Part shown: positions 1 to 5,746 of the stretch, in pieces | Position numbering within the stretch: position 1 is the stretch's first letter | Layout: every line of letters begins with the position of its first letter | Source of the DNA: Methanomicrobiales archaeon | GTDB lineage: Archaea; Halobacteriota; Methanomicrobia; Methanomicrobiales; Methanoculleaceae | Direction: 5' to 3' | Length of the DNA stretch: 7,138 nt | Assembly (NCBI GenBank): GCA_012797575.1 | Contig: JAAZOW010000217.1 | Coordinates: 1 to 7,138, forward strand | Program-made: the position numbers and the translations under genes | Notes under the pieces: generated by a model | Told to the model about the DNA's origin: nothing | The model's database searches: none | What the model saw: the letters and a program-made list of their open reading frames with translations, nothing else

Positions 1-63
1 CTGGATGCGGTGGAGGAAATCGGGGGTTATTCGCCCCGGGGTGCGGTGCGTGAGTTTTCATAG
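1..63 (+). CDS. Possible C-terminal end of an upstream protein (partial, unidentified)
   Basis: Frame 1 is open from the left edge for 20 codons and stops at TAG (61-63). The peptide, starting LDAVEEIGGY and ending VREFS, has the balanced composition of a real protein C-terminus. Of the other two plus-strand frames, frame 2 reads further but looks Arg/Trp-rich and unprotein-like, and frame 3 stops earlier. Too little is visible to name a family, and 20 open codons can occur by chance in GC-rich DNA. If real, it lies upstream of and in the same direction as the CNNM gene, separated by about 240 bases, so it is probably a separate transcription unit. Confidence 0.3.
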   Translation: MDAVEEIGGYSPRGAVREFS

Positions 64-199
64 CCTTCTGACCCTGCGTGGGGCGCATCGGTAGTGCTCC
101 ATGAGACGTCTGGCCGTCTGAACATGCGCTCGGGGCGCGGTTTTCCATCGGGCGGGAGAGGGAGCATGTGAAAGATCTGAATTGTATGGGGGTGCGGGC

Positions 200-225
200 G
201 GCGTTCACCGTTTCCGGTGAACGCC
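200..225. repeat. Perfect 11-bp inverted repeat (stem-loop) upstream of the CNNM gene
   Basis: GGCGTTCACCG (200-210) and CGGTGAACGCC (215-225) are exact reverse complements around a 4-base loop, TTTC. The element lies in the spacer between the possible upstream gene end (63) and the CNNM start (304). No T-run follows on either strand, so a simple terminator is not obvious. It could be a transcript-end hairpin, a 5'-UTR structure or an operator. The in-frame GTG at 217 falls inside the right arm, which argues against that codon as the CNNM start. Confidence 0.6.
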
Positions 226-303
226 CCTCTCCTGCCCGGATACCACATCCCTTCCCAGGGCGCCCCGCAGGTTTATGCCCCTTGCTGGCAAGGTTACCCC
301 CCG

Positions 304-1620
304 ATGCCACCTGCCACCGATATTGCGATCATCTTCCTCCTGATACTCGTAAACGGTTTCTTCTCGATGGCGGAGTTTGCGCTCATCTCTGCACGGAAAG
401 TGCGCCTCCAGAGGAAAGCAGCCGGCGGTGATGGAGGGGCTGCGATCGCCCTTGAACTTGTGGAGAACCCGACACCGTTTCTCTCTATCATCCAGATCGG
501 GATCACCGTCGTCGGAATCCTGATGGGGGCCTTCGGGGGGGCGACGGTCGCAAAGCCTCTTGCCGATGCACTCACCGATGTCCCCCTGCTCGCCCCCTAC
601 AGCGGCCCGCTCGCTGTTGCGATCGTCGTTGCCGCCATCACCTACCTGACGCTGGTGATCGGCGAGCTGGTGCCAAAGCGGATAGCTATGGGTAATGCCG
701 AGCGATCCGCATCCCTGGTAGCCCGCCCGATGCAGTTCCTCTCCAGGATTGGCGCACCCATCATCTGGTTGCTGAGCGCCTCGACCGAGGTGGTGCTCAC
801 GGTGCTCGGGGTGCAGCAGCCATCGGGGCCCGAGATCACGGAGGAGGATATCAGGATCCTCATAGAGCAGGCCACCCGGGCGGGCATCTTCCGGGAAGCG
901 GAACAGGATATGGTGGAGAGCGTCTTCCGCCTCGGTGATCGGAGGGTCAGCGCTCTGATAACCCCACGGCCCGATATTGTGGCTGTGGATGTGGAAGACC
1001 CCCTTGAAGAGACCTGGCAGAAGATGATCGAGTCCGAGCACGTATACTTCCCGGTCTACCGCGAACACCTGGATAATATGCTCGGCATCGTCTCGGTCCG
1101 CAACCTCTGGGCACGGATGATCGTGGGTGAATCGCCCGACCTTCTCGGCGCGATTGAGCCTCCTCTCTTCGTGCCCGAGAGTGTGCTTGCGCTGACTGTT
1201 CTCGAGGAGTTCAGGACGTCGGGTGCGCGGCTCGCTCTTGTCACCGACGAGTACGGGAGCATCCAGGGGCTGGTCACGGTGCACGATATCATGGAGGCGA
1301 TCGTCGGCGACATACCGTCGGACGAGCACCCGCTCGGGACCATGGCCGTCCAGCGAGAGGATGGGTCGTGGCTCCTCGACGGGATGCTCTCGGTCGACGA
1401 GTTCCATGACCTCTTCGATGTGGGCACTCTGCCCGGCGAAGAGCGCGGGTACTACCAGACGCTGGGGGGGTTTGTGATGATGTACCTCGAGAGGACACCC
1501 GTGGCCGGGGACCGGTTCACCTGGGGAGGTCTCCGGTTCGAGGTGCTTGATATGGATGGTTACCGGGTCGATAAGGTGCTGGTCAGTCCGGTGCCCTCAG
1601 AGGAAGAGGAGGCGCTGTGA
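304..1620 (+). CDS. CNNM-type (DUF21) membrane transporter with CBS pair and CorC/HlyC C-terminal domain
   Basis: This is a 438-residue protein of the hemolysin-C/CorC/CNNM family, membrane proteins linked to divalent cation (Mg2+, Co2+) or Na+-coupled export. The N-terminal DUF21/CNNM domain has about four hydrophobic segments (roughly residues 6-28, 58-79, 101-123 and 145-169). It shows the family signature NGFFSMAEFALISARKVRLQ (17-36) and GELVPKR (120-126). An acidic linker with LGDRRVSALITPR (210-222) leads into a CBS pair (about 217-335), the second CBS containing VTDEYGSIQGLVT. The CorC/HlyC domain fills about 350-432. Length is normal for the family. I chose ATG 304 because it directly precedes the first hydrophobic helix and has an AGGT at 291-294. 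The in-frame GTG at 217 would add 29 Pro-rich residues and sits in a hairpin. GAGGAGG near the stop may serve the next small ORF. Two 7-base G runs occur in the gene. The family call is firm; the transported ion is not determined. Confidence 0.93.
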   Translation: MPPATDIAIIFLLILVNGFFSMAEFALISARKVRLQRKAAGGDGGAAIALELVENPTPFLSIIQIGITVVGILMGAFGGATVAKPLADALTDVPLLAPYSGPLAVAIVVAAITYLTLVIGELVPKRIAMGNAERSASLVARPMQFLSRIGAPIIWLLSASTEVVLTVLGVQQPSGPEITEEDIRILIEQATRAGIFREAEQDMVESVFRLGDRRVSALITPRPDIVAVDVEDPLEETWQKMIESEHVYFPVYREHLDNMLGIVSVRNLWARMIVGESPDLLGAIEPPLFVPESVLALTVLEEFRTSGARLALVTDEYGSIQGLVTVHDIMEAIVGDIPSDEHPLGTMAVQREDGSWLLDGMLSVDEFHDLFDVGTLPGEERGYYQTLGGFVMMYLERTPVAGDRFTWGGLRFEVLDMDGYRVDKVLVSPVPSEEEEAL

Positions 1621-1624
1621 GGCG

Positions 1625-1741
1625 ATGCCGGTAGCAGACCATCTCATCGTATTTTTGCGGGCCCTGATGCAGATCGCCCGCAAAGAGTTCGCCCCGGGCA
1701 GTGACCCCCTCCCGGTCGCCAAAACGGAGGTGTCTTCATGA
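1625..1741 (+). CDS. Possible 38-residue small protein, unknown function
   Basis: ATG 1625 lies four bases after the CNNM stop and opens 38 codons to TGA (1739-1741). The peptide begins MPVADHLIVFLRALMQIARK, which could form one amphipathic or hydrophobic helix, followed by a Pro-rich tail. GAGGAGG at 1606-1612 is a fair but distant ribosome-binding site, and TGAGG at 1618-1622 is too close. Against coding: a 9-bp stem-loop (1654-1684) occupies the middle, and the length is within chance for this GC content. I do not recognise a family. If translated it would be co-transcribed with the CNNM gene. Its stop overlaps a following ATG in an ATGA arrangement. Confidence 0.35.
   Translation: MPVADHLIVFLRALMQIARKEFAPGSDPLPVAKTEVSS
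1652..1684. repeat. 9-bp perfect stem-loop preceded by a T5 run, just downstream of the CNNM gene
   Basis: TTTGCGGGC (1654-1662) and GCCCGCAAA (1676-1684) are exact reverse complements with a 13-base loop. The loop itself contains a short CTG/CAG pairing (1664-1666 with 1670-1672). The T5 run (1652-1656) is 31 bases after the CNNM stop and could act as an archaeal U-rich terminator. However, it precedes the stem on the plus strand, and no T-run follows the stem on either strand, so this is not a classical intrinsic terminator. It may instead protect the 3' end of the CNNM transcript. Confidence 0.55.
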
Positions 1742-1758
1742 GAGTTGCGGTGAAATGA
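1726..1758 (+). pseudogene. Strong Shine-Dalgarno plus ATG opening only six codons (possible gene remnant or leader)
   Basis: GGAGGTG (1726-1732) is the best match in the window to the archaeal anti-Shine-Dalgarno. It sits five bases before ATG 1738, which overlaps the TGA of the preceding small ORF as ATGA. The reading frame gives only MRVAVK before TGA (1756-1758). ATG 1755 then opens another short Pro-rich frame to TGA 1830-1832, which runs into the end of the oppositely oriented FKBP gene. The simplest reading is the first codons of a gene whose remainder was deleted. A translated leader or chance is also possible. Confidence 0.3.
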
Positions 1759-1781
1759 TGCCCGTGGCTCCGACTCCCCCT

Positions 1782-1808
1782 CCCGGACACTCTGGCGAAG
1801 GATCCGGG
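1782..1808. terminator. Weak candidate bidirectional hairpin between convergent genes
   Basis: CCCGGA (1782-1787) pairs with TCCGGG (1803-1808) over a 15-base loop. It lies just past the FKBP stop (1816-1818, minus strand) and in the convergent gap with the plus-strand genes. No T-run adjoins it. The position suits a transcript end, but the stem is short and the call is weak. Confidence 0.2.
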
Positions 1809-1815
1809 CTGACCG

Positions 1816-2310
1816 CTATCCGATCTCCATGAGCTGGACGGTGAACGTGAGATCCTCTCCCGCAAGACGGTGGTTTGCATCGATGGTGATCCCGTCGGGC
1901 GATATGCCGGTGACCGTTCCAACCAGCACCTGACCACCGGGCAGGGTCATCCCAACCTGTTGTCCGATGACCAGACTCTCCTCTCCAGAGATGCTATCCG
2001 GGTTGACGAGGAAGACGAGGTCCTCCCGGTGATGCCCGTATGCTTGATCGGCAGGGATATGGATGGTCTTTGTCTCTTCCACCTGCATCCCTACAACGCC
2101 CTCGTCAAACCCGGGGATCACCTCGCCAGCACCGACGGTGAACTCAAGCGGCCCACGCCCGGCGGAGCTATCGAAGACGGTTCCGTTTGCAAAGGTGCCG
2201 GTATAGTGGACCTTCACCGTATCTCCCAGCTCCACCTGTTCTACTACGCTGGTGCATCCGGCACAGCAGAGCACCAGGACCAGGACCAGGAACCCGTGCA
2301 GATACCTCAT
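1816..2310 (-). CDS. Lipoprotein FKBP-type (SlyD-like) peptidyl-prolyl cis-trans isomerase
   Basis: This 164-residue protein isomerises prolyl peptide bonds and probably acts as a folding chaperone outside the membrane. Residues 1-19 form a lipoprotein signal: charged start, hydrophobic core LVLVLVL, and a near-lipobox CAGC with acceptor Cys19 (the -3 residue is Cys rather than Leu). The FKBP fold follows: VKVHYTG (Tyr36), VFDSS (Asp47), PLEFTVG, EVIPGFDEGV (63-72) and AYG (Tyr91). Residues of about 93-140 are the inserted chaperone flap (IF domain) of the archaeal/SlyD type. The fold closes with NHRLAGEDLTF (146-156), which resembles the SlyD NHPLAGK-LTF signature. No His-rich metal-binding tail is present. 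ATG 2310-2308 overlaps the TGA of the TPR gene (ATGA), so it is the downstream gene of a coupled operon. I see no independent strong ribosome-binding site, which fits coupling. Confidence 0.93.
   Translation of the reverse strand: MRYLHGFLVLVLVLCCAGCTSVVEQVELGDTVKVHYTGTFANGTVFDSSAGRGPLEFTVGAGEVIPGFDEGVVGMQVEETKTIHIPADQAYGHHREDLVFLVNPDSISGEESLVIGQQVGMTLPGGQVLVGTVTGISPDGITIDANHRLAGEDLTFTVQLMEIG
2273..2291. repeat. Triple hexamer repeat (ACCAGG)3 inside the FKBP signal peptide
   Basis: Three exact copies of ACCAGG run from 2273 to 2290 and are followed by a further A. On the minus strand they encode alternating Leu-Val in the hydrophobic core of the lipoprotein signal. A gain or loss of one unit would add or remove Leu-Val without shifting the frame. 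Confidence 0.7.
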
Positions 2311-5300
2311 GGCAGGTCCCCACTCTCAAGCGCCTTCCCGAAGCACTCCGCCGCATCCGCGAACTTGCCTTGGCGGTCAAACGCCCTCCCCCTCAGGTAC
2401 CAGGCCCAGGCATAGTCTGGGGCCGCCTCCAGGACATTATCAAAGCAGGCAATCGCCCGGTCATGGCGACCAAGACGATCAAAGGCGATCCCTTTGCAGA
2501 GCCAGGCATGGATATCGCCGTTGCTAAGATCTATCGCTGTATCAAACGCCCTGATGGCATCAGGGTAGCGCCCCAGCGCGTCCAGCAGGGTACCGGTCGC
2601 ACTCCAGATGGCGGCGTTCTTTGGAGCAACCTGGAGCGCTTTCTCGTAGCTCGCCAGAGCGTCGTCGTACCTTCCTGCCTTCTCGAGCACCGCCCCCCGC
2701 ATGAAGAGGATGGCGGGGTCCTCAGGCAGGATGACGACGATCTTATCGATGGACTTGATAGCTTCGCTGTACCTGCCGAGGTGGATGAGGGCCGACGCCC
2801 GTGCGTAGAGGGTCTCGACGTTCGCTGGCTCCCGATCGAGCACCCGGGCATAGGCGGCGATCGCCTCCTCGTACCTGCCCGCCTTCTCGTTGGCTTCTCC
2901 GAACTTCCGCTGGGTGAGGGTATCCATCGGATCGGCGTCGAGAACTTTCTCAAAACAGGTTACAGCCTCTGTATACCGCCCGAGCCACATGAGGATCTCT
3001 CCCCGCCGCTGCCAGGCGGCCTGGTTCTCGGGGTTGGCCTCGATGATGCCGTTCGAACACTCCAATGCTTCCTCATACCTCCCCATATGCGCAAGAGCAC
3101 TCTCGAGGGTATACCACGCCTCGACATCATGTTCATCGCCCTTGAGTACCAGCGCGTAATGCCTGATGGCATCACCATACCTTCCATCTCGTTCGAGCGC
3201 CATACCAAGCGCCATCCGTGCATCCCGGTCATCGGGGGAGGCCGCCAGGTAGCGCTCGTACGCTTCGGTCGCTTCCCTGTGCCTGCCAACGGCCTCCAGC
3301 ATCTCCGCCCGGAGCTTCATGATCGCTGCATTCGAGGCATCAGATGCAAGCACCCGGTCGGAGTACTCGATCGCCTCCTGGTGCCTGCCAAGCTCTGCAA
3401 GCGCGATTGCGAGCGCAGAACAGGCGCCGGTATCTCCCGGCCTCCCGGCGGTCACGGTCATATAACACTCCGCTGCATCCGTATACTGCCCCATCCTCTC
3501 CAGTGCCCGTCCTCGGTTGAACCAGGCAAAGAGGTCGCCGGGATCGGCCTCAACGACCTGCCTGAAGCATTCGGCGGCCTCCTCGTAGCGGCCGAGCGTG
3601 GCAAGGGCGATCCCGAGGTTCAGCAGATCTCCTCTGGCCCCAGGATCCGCCTCATGGAGCGCCTCATAACAGTCAGCTGCTTCAGCATACCGCCCGAGCT
3701 CCTCGAGGAGCCATGCCTTCCGGGTGAGCGTTCCGGCATCCCCGGTGCCGGCCTGCAACACCTGATCGATGGATCGGAGAGCCTCCTCGTATCGACCGAG
3801 GCGTTCAAGCGCCCTGCTCCGATCGAGCAGGGTCTCCCGATCGACCGGGTCTTCCTCAAGCGCCCGATCGAAGCACCCGAGCGCTTCCGCGTAGTTCCCA
3901 AGATGCATCAGCGCTTCTCCCCTGCCCCTCGCTGCTACGGTATCTCCCGGATTGATATCGAGGATAGCCTCGAAGGCCGTCGCTGCTTCCGCATACCGTG
4001 CGAGGTGCATCAGCGCTGTCCCCTTCCGATGCATGGTGGAACGATCACCGCCACCGGTGCCCAGTGCCTTCTCGAGGTGCGCCAGCGCATCGCCATACCT
4101 GCCAAGGCTTTCGAGGGCCTCCGCTCTCATCAGGTGGGCGATGGTGTTATGCGGCTCTCTCTTGAGAACTGCGTCCAGGGAGATGTTGGCTTCGTCATGC
4201 CTGCCGAGATGGATGAGGGCGGCGCTATATTGCTTCAAGGTGGTGATATTCCCCGGATCGGACTTGAGAACACGCTCGAAGTCCGCCAGTGCCTCGGCAT
4301 ACCGACCCAGGTGGAGCAGCGCAGTCCCCCGGCAATTCAGGATGGTCTCGCTCCAGGCATCGATCTTCAACGGTTCCTGCTTCAGGAGAGTGTCAACCTC
4401 ATCCCTCTCGAAGAGCGCAAGATCGGTGCCGCTCCCGATCCACTTCATACCGGCCATCGCCTTGCTCTCGAGCACGCGATCGAACGACTGGACCGCATCG
4501 GCATAGTTGCCGAGGCGGAAGAGCGCCATGCCGCGGGCATACCAGACATGGAGATGGCTCTGATCGCGCTTAAGGATGTGGTCAAAGGCCTTGACCGCTC
4601 TATCGTAGCGGCCGAGCATATCATAGACCAGACCCATGGAGTAGCGGACCGCCATATCGTCAGGGTCGCTGAGGGCAACCTTATCGAAGCACTCGAGCGC
4701 CTCCCCATGCTTCCCGACCCGGAGGAGGAGCGAGCCGCGGTGGTATAGGGCGTGGAGGTTACCGGGGTCGGCGGTGGCGATGGTACCATAACAGTCGGCG
4801 GCCTCCTGGAAGTGGCCGAGGTGCTCGAGCGCCCGGGCTTTGCTGTAGAGAGCGGTAGGGTCGTGCGGATCCCTGGCAAGCACTCGGTCAAACGAGTTGA
4901 TGGCCCCGGGATGATCCCCGAGATACAGGAGGGCAACTCCTTTCTCGATGGCTGCGCCGGTGTTCTCAGGGTTCGCCCGGAGGATCTTCTCGTAGCTGGC
5001 CGCGGCTTCACGGTAGGCACCGGCCCTCGCGAGGGTTCTTGCGAGGCTCTCCTGGAGGACGATGTCATCCGGATTCCCATCCAGCGCCTGCATATAGGCC
5101 TCCGCCGCACCGGCGTGCTGACCGAGCCTCTCGAGCATCTCGCCCTTCCAGTGCCAGGCGCTTATATCAGTAGGCCTCTTCGCCACGACCGCGGCAAAAC
5201 ACTCTGCCGCCTCTCCATGATCGCCGGTCCTGGCAAGGATATGCCCCAGCGCACGGAGTATTTCTGCATCTTCAGGGGAGGCCTCGAGGGCCTTTCTCAG

Positions 5301-5510
5301 CCACTCCGCGGCCTCCCTATCCCTGCCGAGGCAGGCGAGCGCCTGCCCCATAGAGACCATGAGGGCGCTGTTTTCGGGATCGACCTTGAGCGCTTTCTCA
5401 AAATTCTTCACCGCGTCGGTGTAGTTCCCGGCTTCAAACTGAACATTTCCTTTATTGATTGCAGGGTTTACGCCTTTCCCCTGGCCCAAAATACTACTGA
5501 AGAAGTCCAT
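2307..5510 (-). CDS. Giant TPR-repeat protein (about 30 TPR units)
   Basis: This 1067-residue protein consists of a short N-terminal segment (MDFFSSILGQGKG) and then a nearly unbroken array of 34-residue tetratricopeptide repeats from about residue 16 to the end. I count 30 recognisable units, with typical elements such as ALxxLGRYxEALxCFDKAL and a closing DP(E/G)(N/D). TPR arrays form superhelical scaffolds for protein-protein contacts; the partner here is unknown. Residues about 354-387 replace one unit with poorly matching sequence of exactly 34 residues. There is no signal peptide, membrane segment or enzyme domain, so it should be cytoplasmic. I prefer ATG 5510 over the in-frame TTG at 5546, which would add 12 residues (MCTRRTVADGAC) unlike the rest; GGTG at 5515-5518 is a modest ribosome-binding site. 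The stop overlaps the FKBP start as ATGA. Long frames on the opposite strand here are shadows of the repeat structure. Confidence 0.95.
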   Translation of the reverse strand: MDFFSSILGQGKGVNPAINKGNVQFEAGNYTDAVKNFEKALKVDPENSALMVSMGQALACLGRDREAAEWLRKALEASPEDAEILRALGHILARTGDHGEAAECFAAVVAKRPTDISAWHWKGEMLERLGQHAGAAEAYMQALDGNPDDIVLQESLARTLARAGAYREAAASYEKILRANPENTGAAIEKGVALLYLGDHPGAINSFDRVLARDPHDPTALYSKARALEHLGHFQEAADCYGTIATADPGNLHALYHRGSLLLRVGKHGEALECFDKVALSDPDDMAVRYSMGLVYDMLGRYDRAVKAFDHILKRDQSHLHVWYARGMALFRLGNYADAVQSFDRVLESKAMAGMKWIGSGTDLALFERDEVDTLLKQEPLKIDAWSETILNCRGTALLHLGRYAEALADFERVLKSDPGNITTLKQYSAALIHLGRHDEANISLDAVLKREPHNTIAHLMRAEALESLGRYGDALAHLEKALGTGGGDRSTMHRKGTALMHLARYAEAATAFEAILDINPGDTVAARGRGEALMHLGNYAEALGCFDRALEEDPVDRETLLDRSRALERLGRYEEALRSIDQVLQAGTGDAGTLTRKAWLLEELGRYAEAADCYEALHEADPGARGDLLNLGIALATLGRYEEAAECFRQVVEADPGDLFAWFNRGRALERMGQYTDAAECYMTVTAGRPGDTGACSALAIALAELGRHQEAIEYSDRVLASDASNAAIMKLRAEMLEAVGRHREATEAYERYLAASPDDRDARMALGMALERDGRYGDAIRHYALVLKGDEHDVEAWYTLESALAHMGRYEEALECSNGIIEANPENQAAWQRRGEILMWLGRYTEAVTCFEKVLDADPMDTLTQRKFGEANEKAGRYEEAIAAYARVLDREPANVETLYARASALIHLGRYSEAIKSIDKIVVILPEDPAILFMRGAVLEKAGRYDDALASYEKALQVAPKNAAIWSATGTLLDALGRYPDAIRAFDTAIDLSNGDIHAWLCKGIAFDRLGRHDRAIACFDNVLEAAPDYAWAWYLRGRAFDRQGKFADAAECFGKALESGDLP
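2310..5465 (-). repeat. Tandem 102-bp TPR-coding array
   Basis: The coding sequence has a strict 102-base (34-codon) period over about 31 units, all in one frame and without spacing changes. One unit (4350-4451) no longer matches the TPR consensus but keeps the exact length. The units differ considerably at the DNA level, so the array is old rather than a recent amplification. Units in the C-terminal part mostly carry GRY at the helix A-B turn, while the first eight show varied turns (GRD, GDH, GQH, GAY, GHF, GKH), suggesting separate expansion of the two parts. Confidence 0.85.
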
Positions 5511-5551
5511 GCAAGCACCATCTGCCACTGTTCGTCTTGTACACAATCGCT

Positions 5552-5568
5552 AACCATACATACTTTGT
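5552..5568 (-). promoter_or_regulatory. Candidate TATA region for the TPR-FKBP operon
   Basis: Read on the minus strand, this stretch is AAAGTATGTATGG-like, one of the few A/T-rich runs between the two divergent genes. It lies about 45-55 bases upstream of ATG 5510, which would allow a start site near 5530 and a 5' leader of about 20 bases. The match to an archaeal TATA box is only approximate. A second A/T-rich stretch at about 5600-5616 is an alternative. Confidence 0.25.
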
Positions 5569-5635
5569 GAATGTCCACGTGCTCCTCGAAGAGGGATAGA
5601 AAAACCATTATTTGAGAAGACCGGCTTCGTTCAGA

Positions 5636-5663
5636 TTCATGGTAGGCGCCGGAGATCCATGAA
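5636..5663. repeat. 7-bp inverted repeat in the divergent intergenic region
   Basis: TTCATGG (5636-5642) and CCATGAA (5657-5663) are exact reverse complements separated by 14 bases, which include the small palindrome GGCGCC (5645-5650). The centre lies about 140 bases from the TPR start and about 97 from malQ. It could be a regulator site serving either gene. It is short enough that chance is not excluded. Confidence 0.35.
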
Positions 5664-5673
5664 GTTGATCATC

Positions 5674-5686
5674 CCGCCACTGGCGG
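5674..5686. promoter_or_regulatory. Operator-like palindrome next to the malQ TATA-like box
   Basis: CCGCCA (5674-5679) and TGGCGG (5681-5686) are exact reverse complements around a single C. The palindrome ends five bases before the TATA-like sequence at 5692. In archaea, a repressor at this position would obstruct TFB/TBP binding, while an activator could recruit it. The functional role is inferred from position only. Confidence 0.35.
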
Positions 5687-5690
5687 TAGG

Positions 5691-5700
5691 CTATAATAGG
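5691..5700 (+). promoter_or_regulatory. Candidate TATA box for malQ
   Basis: CTATAATAGG is the clearest A/T-rich hexamer (TATAAT, 5692-5697) upstream of malQ, in an otherwise GC-rich stretch. It lies about 50 bases before ATG 5747, which predicts transcription starting near 5720 and a leader of about 25 bases containing the ribosome-binding site. It is not an ideal archaeal box, which is more often TTTATATA-like. Confidence 0.4.
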
Positions 5701-5746
5701 GGGCAGGCACAAACGGCCGGGCTGTTCTCTCGAGGGTGATTGACTG

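Noticed and set aside
217..303. An N-terminal extension of the CNNM protein from GTG 217
   Set aside because: The 29 added residues are Pro-rich and unlike the family N-terminus. The GTG lies within a perfect hairpin arm, while ATG 304 directly precedes the first membrane helix.
205..1407. A 400-codon open frame on the minus strand opposite the CNNM gene
   Set aside because: Its composition is very His/Arg/Asp-rich and it has no family resemblance. The plus strand encodes a clear CNNM/CBS/CorC protein.
2187..4748. An 853-codon open frame on the plus strand opposite the TPR gene
   Set aside because: It mirrors the 102-base repeat on the other strand. Because the repeat units share codon patterns, a frame free of stops in one unit tends to be free in all. 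The peptide is rich in Pro, Arg, Gly and Ile without a recognisable fold, and the minus-strand TPR reading is unmistakable.
2310..5465. The 102-base periodic array as a CRISPR or satellite repeat
   Set aside because: The period is exactly 34 codons, the units differ in DNA sequence, and each encodes a TPR hairpin. There are no constant repeats separated by unique spacers.
4752..5570. A 272-codon open frame on the plus strand opposite the start of the TPR gene
   Set aside because: It is the same repeat shadow in continuation of the previous frame. It has no recognisable domain and overlaps a confident gene.
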